Positions 1-6,519 of a stretch of 7,772 bases of DNA are shown in pieces. Source of the stretch: a bacterium (GTDB lineage Bacteria > Elusimicrobiota > Elusimicrobia > UBA1565 > UBA9628); contig JAJYFI010000010.1 of assembly GCA_021790955.1 (NCBI GenBank), forward strand, positions 6,751 through 14,522, read 5' to 3'. A model generated the notes under the pieces. That model was not told the DNA's origin and did no database searches. It was given only the letters and a program-made list of their open reading frames with translations. Both the position numbers and the translations under genes were made by a program. Numbering within the stretch: the stretch's first letter is position 1; each line of letters opens with the position of its first letter.

Positions 1-814
1 GGAATTCCCCGTGGAGCCAGTAGCGGACGAAGGGCTTGCCTGTCGCGGCCTCGGATTGGGCGATCTCATTGGAGTGATGGATCGGGATGTGGTCGACCCC
101 GCCGCAGTGGATGTCGAAGCTCTCGCCCAGGTACTTCATCGACATCGCGGAGCATTCGATATGCCATCCCGGAAAGCCCACGCCCCACGGCGAGGGCCAT
201 TCCATCTGGCGCTTGGCGTCCTTGGGGGAGAACTTCCAAACCGCGAAATCCGAGAGGTTCCGCTTTTCCGGGTTGGCTTCGACGCGAGCCCTCGCGGGGC
301 CCCCGGCCATGCCGCCGGCGAGCCTGCCGTACGCCTTGAATTTGCTCGTGTCGAAATAGAGCCCGTCCGAGGTTTTATAGAGAAAGCCATTCCGCTCGAG
401 CCGTTCGATAAGCGCGATCTGCTCGGGGATATGCTCGGTCGCCCGGCAAAGGACTTGGGGAGCGAGGATGCGCAGGGCCCGGCAGTCGGCCAGGAAGGCT
501 TCGGTGTAGATGCGCGCGATGTCCCAAGCGGTCTTTCCCTCGCGGCGGGCGCCGACCTCCATCTTGTCCTCGCCCTCGTCGGCTTGGCTTGTGAGGTGGC
601 CGACGTCGGTGATGTTCATGACGTGGCGCACCTCGTAGCCGTGCAGGCGCAGCACGCGCTTTAAAAGGTCCTCGAAGAGATAGGTCCGGTAGTTGCCGAG
701 ATGCTGGAGACCGTAGACGGTCGGGCCGCAAGTGTAGAGGCCGACCTTCGGCGGGGCGAGCGGCCGGAAGTCCTCCTTGCGCCGGGACAGCGTGTTGAAG
801 AGACGCAAACTCAT
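1..814 (-). CDS. cysS: Cysteinyl-tRNA synthetase, N-terminal 271 residues (3' end cut by window edge)
   Basis: Class I aminoacyl-tRNA synthetase that joins cysteine to tRNA-Cys in the cytoplasm. The reading frame runs open from ATG at 814 to base 1, giving 271 codons of an expected 460-490, so the KMSKS loop and anticodon-binding region lie outside the window. Visible hallmarks are TCGPTVY (residues 28-34, with zinc ligand Cys29), HLGN (38-41, the HIGH signature), NITDVGHLTS near residue 70, HIECSAMS (Cys221) and IHHSNEIAQSE (His246 and Glu250). Cys29, Cys221, His246 and Glu250 match the four zinc ligands known from E. coli CysRS (C28, C209, H234, E238). The loop before the histidine reads GGVDHIPIHH instead of the commoner GGSDLMFPHH. 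The start is supported by the N-terminal MSLRLFNTL sequence, typical of the family, and a GGAGG 11 bases upstream. It is the last gene of the visible run, 35 bases after ispDF. Confidence 0.95.
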   Translation of the reverse strand, partial: MSLRLFNTLSRRKEDFRPLAPPKVGLYTCGPTVYGLQHLGNYRTYLFEDLLKRVLRLHGYEVRHVMNITDVGHLTSQADEGEDKMEVGARREGKTAWDIARIYTEAFLADCRALRILAPQVLCRATEHIPEQIALIERLERNGFLYKTSDGLYFDTSKFKAYGRLAGGMAGGPARARVEANPEKRNLSDFAVWKFSPKDAKRQMEWPSPWGVGFPGWHIECSAMSMKYLGESFDIHCGGVDHIPIHHSNEIAQSEAATGKPFVRYWLHGEF

Positions 815-825
815 CGCTTTCTTCG

Positions 826-830
826 CCTCC
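826..830 (-). promoter_or_regulatory. Shine-Dalgarno site for cysS
   Basis: GGAGG on the minus strand, 11 bases before the ATG of cysS, inside the 35-base spacer after ispDF. The spacing is slightly long. This is the only junction with a real intergenic spacer, so cysS is less dependent on coupling than the other genes. No promoter or terminator hairpin is visible in the spacer. Confidence 0.55.
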
Positions 831-849
831 CCGGGCCCTCCGCTGCGGG

Positions 850-2007
850 TCAGTTGGCCAGGAGCAGGGTGGCCGTCGCGTAGCAGCCGATCGCCAGACC
901 CTGGCCCAGGGCGTCCAAGCCTTCGTGAGTCTTGGCCTTGAGATTCACGCGCTCGGGAGGAAGGCCGAAAAGGGTGCTGAGGGTTTCCTTGATCTTGGGG
1001 TAATGCGGGGCGAGCTTGGGCTCCTCGGCGACGACCGTCACGTCGAGGTTGAGGAGACTGCCTCGCCGATTCTTGAGCTTTTCCATGACCTCCGCGACGA
1101 TCTTGCGGCTCTCGATGCCTTTTGTCGAGGCCTCGCCCGGCGGAAAAAAGAGCCCGATCTCGCCTTCGCCCAGCGCGCCCAGCACGGCGTCCGCCGCCGC
1201 ATGAAGGATGACGTCGCCGTCCGAGTGGCCGAGAAGCCCCTTGGCGTGCTCGATCTTGACTCCTCCGAGCCACAGAGGACGCCCGACGACGAGTTTGTGG
1301 ATGTCGAAGCCAAAGCCGACCGCCGGCCGGTCGGAGAGGCCCATGCGGCGCTTGAGCAAGGCTTCCGAGACGGCCATGTCCTCGGGATAGGTGATCTTGA
1401 AATTTTCGGCGGTCGAGGGGACGACCTTCACCTTGTGCCCTGCGCGTTCGACCAGCTGGCTTTCGTCGGTCGCTTCTTTTTGGGAGGCGAATTTCTCGAG
1501 CGTCTCGGCCAGGACTTCCCGGCGGTAGCACTGGGGAGTTTGGGCGGCCCAAAGAAGGGATCTCGCGGGGGTCGCCGTGATCCAGAGCTGCTTATTCGCG
1601 ACTTTCTTGAGCGTGTCCCGGACCGGCACCGCCGGAAGGGCGGCTCCTGAGGCCTGGGCTTCCTCGATGACGGCTTGGATGATCTCGGGCGTGATCAGCG
1701 GGCGGGCTCCGTCGTGGATGGCGACGACGTCCGCGTCCTCGGGGACCTCGCGAAAACCGTTGCGCACCGATTCAAGCCGCGTCGAGCCCCCCTCGATGAC
1801 GAGAACCTTTTGCGACGCCAAATCCCGGCCTCGCTTTTCCAGGTCGGAGCGGCTCAAAACCAGGACGACCTGTTCGACCTCCGGGACCTTCAGGAAGGCG
1901 TCCAGGGACCACTCGACCACCGATCGCCCCAGCAGCGGCAGGAATTGCTTCGGCCCGCCCATGCGAGAGCCGGAGCCCGCGGCGACGATCACGGCGCAGC
2001 ACTTCAT
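850..2007 (-). CDS. ispDF: Bifunctional IspD/IspF: MEP cytidylyltransferase and MEcPP synthase
   Basis: Fused enzyme (385 aa) for two non-consecutive steps of the MEP isoprenoid pathway in the cytoplasm. The IspD part (about 1-225) makes CDP-methylerythritol from MEP and CTP. It shows AAGSGSRMGGPKQF (9-22, with Arg15 and Lys20), IHDGARP (97-103), Arg130, AAQTPQ (154-159), TDESQLVE (180-187) and KITYPEDM (204-211). The IspF part (about 229-385) cyclises CDP-ME 2-phosphate to MEcPP. It shows GFDIH (Asp235 and His237), GHSDGDVILHA (His269), GEGEIGLFFPP (280-290), NLDVTVVAEEPKLAPH (320-335) and NLKAKTHEGL (355-364). Asp235, His237 and His269 match the zinc ligands D8, H10 and H42 of E. coli IspF. 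There is no frameshift or stop between the domains, so the fusion is real. The ATG overlaps the stop of the upstream PIN/TRAM gene (ATGA) and has AGAAGG seven bases upstream. The IspF C-terminal motif is unusual (see findings). Confidence 0.97.
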   Translation of the reverse strand: MKCCAVIVAAGSGSRMGGPKQFLPLLGRSVVEWSLDAFLKVPEVEQVVLVLSRSDLEKRGRDLASQKVLVIEGGSTRLESVRNGFREVPEDADVVAIHDGARPLITPEIIQAVIEEAQASGAALPAVPVRDTLKKVANKQLWITATPARSLLWAAQTPQCYRREVLAETLEKFASQKEATDESQLVERAGHKVKVVPSTAENFKITYPEDMAVSEALLKRRMGLSDRPAVGFGFDIHKLVVGRPLWLGGVKIEHAKGLLGHSDGDVILHAAADAVLGALGEGEIGLFFPPGEASTKGIESRKIVAEVMEKLKNRRGSLLNLDVTVVAEEPKLAPHYPKIKETLSTLFGLPPERVNLKAKTHEGLDALGQGLAIGCYATATLLLAN

Positions 2008-3008
2008 GCCGACGCCTTCTCGAGTTTCGGCTTGCCGAAGATCATGCGCCCGGCGGAGGTTTGCAGGATGGAGGTGACCGAAATTTCGATGCGTTTGCCG
2101 ATGTGCTTCTTGCCGTCCTCGACGACCACCATGGTCCCGTCGTCCAAGTAGCCGACGCCTTGCTCCCTTTCTTTGCCGTCTTTCATGACGAAGAGGCTCA
2201 TGGATTCGCCGGGCAGCACGATGGGCTTCAAGGCGGCCCCCAAGTCGTTGATGTTGAGGCAGACGACGCCGTCGAGAGAGGCGAGCTTATTGAGATTGAA
2301 GTCGGTCGTGACGAGGCGGGCGCCCATCTCCTTGGCCAGGCGCACGAGCTTGCCGTCCGTGTCGGAGACCTCGGGGACGGTCTTCTCGACGATCTTGATC
2401 GGCATATCCTGGTTTTCCTGGAGCTTGGCGAGGATGTCGAGTCCCCGGCGGCCGCGGGCGCGCTTGAAGTTGTCCTGAGAGTCGGCCAGATGGTGGAGCT
2501 CGTCGAGGATGAATCGGGGGACGATGAAGGAGCCCGAGAGGAATTTGGTATCGCAGATATCGACGATGCGGCCGTCGATGATGGCGCTTGTATCGAGAAT
2601 TTTGAGGTTCGCCCCGCGGCGCTTGCCGATCTTGAGAATGTCCTTGTCGAGCTCCTCGAACTCGGGCGATTTGCGCAGCGCCAGCACGAGCCCCAGGACG
2701 CCGAAGGCGAAATAGCGCAGCATCGCGTATTGGGACCAGAACCTCACGACGTCGGGGGAGCCGACCTGGTAGACGAAGGTGTCGAGAAGGCGCGCGAGGA
2801 TAACCGCCACCGTCGCTCCCAGGAAGGCCGTGATGATGTTAAGAAGCGAAATGGCCGAGACGAGCGCCTCGAGGACGATGACCGCGGCGGCGACTCCCAC
2901 GCCGATCGCCACGCCGCGGGCGCTTCTCGAAATCTGGAAATAAACGAGAAGCGGCGCGCCGGCCAGGAAGAGCGCCCGGTACACCCAGAGCCAAACGTTC
3001 GATTTCAC
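2004..3008 (-). CDS. yacL: YacL-type membrane-anchored PIN/TRAM domain protein
   Basis: Protein of 334 aa with the architecture of the YacL family: N-terminal membrane segments (hydrophobic stretches at about 7-25, 32-54, 56-75 and 96-112), a PIN nuclease-fold domain (about 135-256) and a C-terminal TRAM domain (about 278-326). The PIN acidic residues are present: Asp139 in LKILDTSAIIDGR, Glu170 in FILDELHHLA, Asp216/Asp218 in SDTDGKLVRLA and Asp236 in LVTTDFNLNK. PIN domains are usually metal-dependent RNases and TRAM domains bind RNA, so a membrane-tethered RNase is plausible, but the substrate of this family is not something the sequence shows. The start is GTG, overlapping the radA stop as GTGA; the next in-frame GTG (codon 9) would cut the first membrane segment. 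Position between radA and ispD matches the Bacillus order. The symbol is assigned by family and gene neighbourhood. Confidence 0.9.
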   Translation of the reverse strand: MKSNVWLWVYRALFLAGAPLLVYFQISRSARGVAIGVGVAAAVIVLEALVSAISLLNIITAFLGATVAVILARLLDTFVYQVGSPDVVRFWSQYAMLRYFAFGVLGLVLALRKSPEFEELDKDILKIGKRRGANLKILDTSAIIDGRIVDICDTKFLSGSFIVPRFILDELHHLADSQDNFKRARGRRGLDILAKLQENQDMPIKIVEKTVPEVSDTDGKLVRLAKEMGARLVTTDFNLNKLASLDGVVCLNINDLGAALKPIVLPGESMSLFVMKDGKEREQGVGYLDDGTMVVVEDGKKHIGKRIEISVTSILQTSAGRMIFGKPKLEKASA

Positions 3009-4402
3009 GTTCCCAGTACCTTTTTGGCGGCGCCCGCCAGATCCCGGGCTTCCACGACCTCCAGCCCGGATATTTTCCCCGGGAGGCCCTTGCCGGAACG
3101 ATTAGGAACGAGCGCCTTGCGAAACCCCGCCTTGGCGGCCTCCTTGAGGCGCGTCTCAAGGTGGGAAACGCTTCTTAATTCTCCCAAAAGACCCACCTCG
3201 CCCACAAGAGCCCAGCCCGGATCGATGGCGGCGTCGCCGAGGGCGCTGGCGACGGAAAGGCAGACGGCGAGGTCGATGGCGGGATCCTTGAGCTTGAGCC
3301 CTCCGGCGAGGCTGACGAAGACATCCTGGTTCTCGAGCTTGAGCCGCAGGTGCTTTTCGCTGGCGGCGAGGAGCACGAGCACCCGGTTGAGGTCGATGCC
3401 GGTGGCCATGCGTCGCGGCAGAGGGTAGCGCGTGAAGACGGCGAGAGATTCCACTTGGACGACCAGCGGGCGGGTGCCTTCCAGGGAGACGGAGCTCGCC
3501 CGGCCGGCCACGGGCTCGTCGGAAGCCCCGAAGCGGAAAAAGGAGGAGGCTTCGGGGACGTCCTTGAGCCCCTCGGGCCCCATCTCGAAGAGGCCGATTT
3601 CATCCGTCGGCCCGAAGCGGTTCTTGGTCGAGCGCAGGATCCGAAGGGTTCCTTGGCGCTCGGCGTCAAAATAAAGGACCGTGTCGACCATATGCTCGAG
3701 GAGCTTGGGACCCGCCAGGGCTCCGTCTTTCGTCACATGCCCAAGGAGGAACAGGGGAAGACCGGCCGATTTCGCCAGTCCAAGGAGAGCGAAGGCGCTC
3801 TCGCGCACCTGGACGACCGAGCCGGGGCTGGCGGGAAGCTCCGGATGGAAAATCGTCTGGATCGAATCGATGACGAGCCCCTCGGCCTTCGTCGAGGCCG
3901 CGTGGGCGAGGATGCGCGCGAGATTCGTCTCGGAAAGGAGGAGCAGGCTCTCGGAGCGCAGTCCGAGCCGCCTGGCGCGCCCGAGCACTTGCTCGCGGGA
4001 CTCTTCTCCGGAGGCGTACAGCAGGCGGCGCTTCGCCCCAAGCCGCGCCGCGGCCTGGAGAACGAGGGTCGATTTCCCGATGCCCGGAGGGCCCGCCAGG
4101 AGAATGACTTGGCCGGGAAGGACCCCGCCGCCCAGGAGCCGATCGAGCTCCGAGAACCCTGTCGAGAAGCGCTCGCCGTCGGCGGCCTGGGGCCGTTTGA
4201 GGGCCTCGTCCAACGAAATGGGGACTTCCGCCGACCCGTCCTGGGAGCCCGCGAGGCCGCGGCGCCCGGAGGCGGCCGCCTCCGGGGCCTCGATCTCCTC
4301 GGCCATGCTGTTCCAGGCGAGGCACTGGGGGCATTGGCCGTAGGGCTTGGGCGCCGAGTAGCCGCATGAGGAGCAGCGGTAGACGAGCTTGGCGCGCGGC
4401 AC
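3005..4402 (-). CDS. radA: DNA repair and recombination protein RadA (Sms)
   Basis: RecA-like ATPase of 465 aa that helps process branched DNA intermediates in recombination and repair in the cytoplasm; RadA is known as a hexameric branch-migration helicase. Visible in order: a four-cysteine zinc finger (Cys10, Cys13, Cys24, Cys27; CSSCGY and CPQCLAW), Walker A GPPGIGKST (104-112), Walker B LVIDS (176-180), the RadA-specific KNRFG motif (260-264), and a C-terminal Lon-protease-like domain (from about 340) with SLAGGLKLKDPAIDLAV and GEVGLLGELR. The open frame extends 60 codons upstream into mlaD, but that extension is arginine-rich antisense-like sequence. The GTG at 4402 gives the family's usual length, starts nine residues before the zinc finger and has a GGAG five bases upstream. 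Most family members have GDPG or GNPG in Walker A; here it is GPPG, which still leaves the essential Lys110 and Ser111. It starts 8 bases after mlaD. Confidence 0.96.
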   Translation of the reverse strand: MPRAKLVYRCSSCGYSAPKPYGQCPQCLAWNSMAEEIEAPEAAASGRRGLAGSQDGSAEVPISLDEALKRPQAADGERFSTGFSELDRLLGGGVLPGQVILLAGPPGIGKSTLVLQAAARLGAKRRLLYASGEESREQVLGRARRLGLRSESLLLLSETNLARILAHAASTKAEGLVIDSIQTIFHPELPASPGSVVQVRESAFALLGLAKSAGLPLFLLGHVTKDGALAGPKLLEHMVDTVLYFDAERQGTLRILRSTKNRFGPTDEIGLFEMGPEGLKDVPEASSFFRFGASDEPVAGRASSVSLEGTRPLVVQVESLAVFTRYPLPRRMATGIDLNRVLVLLAASEKHLRLKLENQDVFVSLAGGLKLKDPAIDLAVCLSVASALGDAAIDPGWALVGEVGLLGELRSVSHLETRLKEAAKAGFRKALVPNRSGKGLPGKISGLEVVEARDLAGAAKKVLGT

Positions 4403-4407
4403 GAGGG

Positions 4408-4411
4408 CTCC
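4408..4411 (-). promoter_or_regulatory. radA ribosome binding site overlapping the mlaD stop codon
   Basis: On the minus strand the bases TAGGAG hold both the mlaD stop (TAG, 4413-4411) and a GGAG ribosome-binding core (4411-4408), followed by five bases and the GTG start of radA at 4402. This decides the radA start against the longer open frame, and implies that ribosomes finishing mlaD can reinitiate directly on radA. Confidence 0.7.
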
Positions 4412-5763
4412 TACGGCGCGCCGCCGTTGTTGGAGGAGCGCGCCTTGGCGCCCGCGGCGCCGAAGGTCGCCAGACCGAAGAGGTAGGCGACGTCCTTGTC
4501 CTCGAAGGGGACGTGGAGCCATGCCTCGAAACGCCGCTCGGCGGTCGAGACGTCGTCGACCCGCCATCCGAGCGAAAGCCATTTCGTGATACGGGTCAGG
4601 GCGCCCACGTCGGTCTCCGGCTGGTCGAAGTGGACCCCGTTGATGATGATGTTGCGGTTGAAATTATAGGACTGGCCGAAGAGGCTCACGCGGTTGGCCC
4701 AGGAGCTGCTTTTGTAGAAAGGCGTCCAGGTCAGCCGCACGCCTCCCGCGGAGCGGATGATTCCAGCCGCGAGGTCGAGGGACCCCGTCGTCCAGCCGAG
4801 CAGTCCGTCGATCGTGTTCTGCTTTTCGAAGTCGCGGGGGTTGATCTTGTTGTTGGTGACGCCCGCGTTCTCGACGCCGATGTAATAGTAGCGCCCTTCG
4901 CGAGGCTGTATCTTGAGCCCGATGTCGGTGTGGGAGGCGTTGGCGCCGTTGTTGTATTGGTAGCGTTCGTCGACGTTCCACCAGATCTTGAACTGCTGGA
5001 GGCGGGCGAGGACGTCGTTGACGGTGCCCGCCGCCTGCTTGACCGAGCTCACGGCCTGTTTGACGTCTTCCTTGACCTTGGGGTCGTGAAGGAGGGTCCC
5101 CACGGCCCCCTCGTTGGTGTTGAGGCTGGCGACCAAATGGTTGGACCGGTCGAGGAGCTTGTCGAGCTTGCCCGAAATATCGTCCGTCCGGCGCATGGCC
5201 TTCTCAAGATGGGGCTTGGAAGCGGCCAATAAATCGTTGAGGTTCGCAGTCAGTTCCCGGACGCTGCGGACGGTGTCGCGCAGATTTTGGGTGAGGGTTT
5301 GGCCGTGCTCGCCGCCGCCGGAGAGATCGTCGAGGAGCTTCTCCATTTTCTTGAGGGCGTTGGCCACTTCCTTATCCAGGGGGACGGTTTCGACCCCCTC
5401 GATCGTTTCCCCGGGTTCGATGAGACCCGCCGCGGGATGCCCTTGAGTGATCTCAAGATAGCGGCTTCCGATGATCCCCGTGGAGCCTACGGTGAACTCG
5501 GCGTCGCGATAAAGGGGGACGCCGTTGCGGATCGCCAATTCGGCCCGGGCGAGGGGGCCGCTCAGGGTCAGGTCGCGGACGTTGCCCACCTGGACTCCCG
5601 AAAGCTTGACGGGGGCCTTCTTGGTGAGATTCGAGGCGTCGCGGAAGGTCACGTAGACCGTGTAGCGACGGCCGAAGGTGTAGTCGCCCAGCAGCAGGAT
5701 CGCGATGCTGAGAAAGGCGAGGCCCAGGATGACGAAGGCGCCGACGCGGGCCTCGATCGACAT
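4411..5763 (-). CDS. mlaD: MCE (MlaD-type) lipid transport protein with long C-terminal beta-rich extension
   Basis: Substrate-binding component of an MCE/Mla lipid ABC transporter, anchored in the inner membrane with its bulk in the periplasm. One N-terminal membrane helix (about 8-26) is followed by an MCE domain (about 33-110) with KLSGVQVGNV (53-62) and GSTGIIGSRYLEIT (93-106). Then comes a helical region (about 130-257) with heptad-like leucines and the NEGAVGTLL motif (217-225) often seen in longer MCE proteins. The last part (about 258-437) is rich in Tyr, Trp and alternating polar/hydrophobic residues, for example KIWWNVDERYQYNN and REGRYYYIGVENAG, and looks beta-structured, possibly an outer-membrane barrel-like domain; this is inference. 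The tail from about 434 is Gly/Ala/Asn-rich. At 450 aa it is far longer than E. coli MlaD (about 180 aa). The ATG lies 6 bases after mlaF. No mlaC or mlaB is adjacent. The gene is certain as MCE; the exact mla subfamily is less so. Confidence 0.92.
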   Translation of the reverse strand: MSIEARVGAFVILGLAFLSIAILLLGDYTFGRRYTVYVTFRDASNLTKKAPVKLSGVQVGNVRDLTLSGPLARAELAIRNGVPLYRDAEFTVGSTGIIGSRYLEITQGHPAAGLIEPGETIEGVETVPLDKEVANALKKMEKLLDDLSGGGEHGQTLTQNLRDTVRSVRELTANLNDLLAASKPHLEKAMRRTDDISGKLDKLLDRSNHLVASLNTNEGAVGTLLHDPKVKEDVKQAVSSVKQAAGTVNDVLARLQQFKIWWNVDERYQYNNGANASHTDIGLKIQPREGRYYYIGVENAGVTNNKINPRDFEKQNTIDGLLGWTTGSLDLAAGIIRSAGGVRLTWTPFYKSSSWANRVSLFGQSYNFNRNIIINGVHFDQPETDVGALTRITKWLSLGWRVDDVSTAERRFEAWLHVPFEDKDVAYLFGLATFGAAGAKARSSNNGGAP

Positions 5764-5769
5764 CGCGGA

Positions 5770-6519
5770 CTAGACGTCCCCTATCGGGCCGGAACTCCGG
5801 CCCTCGATGAATTGACGGACGGCGGGATCGGAGCTTTTTCGGATCTCATCCGGCGTGCCCGAGGCCAGCACGCGGCCCTCGTGCAGCATGGCAATGCGGG
5901 TGGCGATCTTGAAGGCCGAGTTCATGTCGTGGGTCACCGCGATGGACGTCACGCCCAGCTTTTTTTGAAGATCGAGGACGAGGCTGTTGATCACGTCCGA
6001 CATGATGGGATCGAGCCCCGTGGTGGGCTCATCATACAAAATATGCCGCGGGGAGGCCGCGATGGCCCGGGCGAGGGCCACTCGCTTCTTCATGCCTCCG
6101 GAGAGCTGGGCGGGCTTTAAGTCCTCGACGCCCTTGAGGCCGACCAGGGCGAGCTTTTCGGAGGCGATCCGACGGTAGCGGGAGGGCGGCGTGTTCGTCA
6201 TGTATTTCAAGCCGAAGGTGACATTTTCCCAAACGCTCATCGAGTCGAAGAGGGCGCCTTCCTGGAAGAGGTAGCCGAATTTCCCGCGCCATTCGGAGCG
6301 ATCCGCCTCGTCGCGGAGCGATCCGAACGCCACGTCGTCGACGACGATGCTCCCTCCGTCCGGGGGGATGAGGCCGACGACGCATTTGAGCAGGGTCGAC
6401 TTGCCGCAGCCGGAGCCGCCGATAACGGCGACGGTCTCGCCGGCGCCGACGTCGAGGTCGACGCCCCGAAGGACCCGCCGGGGGCCGAAGCTCTTGAGGA
6501 GGCCTCGGATCCGGATCAA
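5770..6519 (-). CDS. mlaF: MlaF-type ABC transporter ATPase
   Basis: Cytoplasmic ATPase (249 aa) that powers the MlaE/MlaD lipid transporter. All ABC motifs are present: Walker A GGSGCGKS (34-41), Q-loop Gln86 in YLFQEGALFDSM, signature LSGGM (139-143) within LSGGMKKRVALARA, Walker B ILYDEP (160-165), D-loop GLD (168-170) and H-loop His197 in TSIAVTHDM. The LFQEGALFDSMSVWENV and LSGGMKKR forms are typical of the MlaF/Ttg2A family. The open frame continues 223 codons upstream, but that part lies over mlaE in another frame. The chosen start is TTG at 6519, which forms a TTGA overlap with the mlaE stop and gives the N-terminal IRIRGLLKSFG strand expected for an ABC ATPase. No better in-frame start exists before Met94, which is past Walker A. 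There is no strong Shine-Dalgarno, so coupling to mlaE is likely. Confidence 0.95.
   Translation of the reverse strand: MIRIRGLLKSFGPRRVLRGVDLDVGAGETVAVIGGSGCGKSTLLKCVVGLIPPDGGSIVVDDVAFGSLRDEADRSEWRGKFGYLFQEGALFDSMSVWENVTFGLKYMTNTPPSRYRRIASEKLALVGLKGVEDLKPAQLSGGMKKRVALARAIAASPRHILYDEPTTGLDPIMSDVINSLVLDLQKKLGVTSIAVTHDMNSAFKIATRIAMLHEGRVLASGTPDEIRKSSDPAVRQFIEGRSSGPIGDV

Noticed and set aside
2..7. GAATTC at the left edge, possibly a cloning boundary
   Set aside because: The cysS frame reads through it with normal sequence up to the edge, and a single six-base site can occur by chance.
815..849. Possible terminator or promoter between ispDF and cysS
   Set aside because: The 35 bases hold only a three-base-pair CCG/CGG stem and a CCCGGG palindrome, with no U-run and no convincing -10/-35 pair.
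2061..3428. Plus-strand open frame of 455 codons
   Set aside because: It lies antisense to the conserved PIN/TRAM gene and the end of radA. Its product is Glu/Asp/Gly/Val-rich with no recognisable motif, as expected from the reverse strand of GC-rich codons.
3350..4369. Plus-strand open frame of 339 codons
   Set aside because: Antisense to radA, with no family motif and the charged, Gly/Arg/Glu-rich composition of a shadow frame.
4403..4582. Possible 60-residue N-terminal extension of RadA
   Set aside because: The sequence is arginine-rich, overlaps the end of mlaD in another frame and does not resemble RadA. The GTG at 4402 has a good GGAG and gives the normal protein length.
4366..6120. 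Two long plus-strand open frames (288 and 277 codons) antisense to mlaD and mlaF
   Set aside because: Both are opposite genes with intact domain signatures. The products are Val/Asp/Gly-rich and have no recognisable domains.
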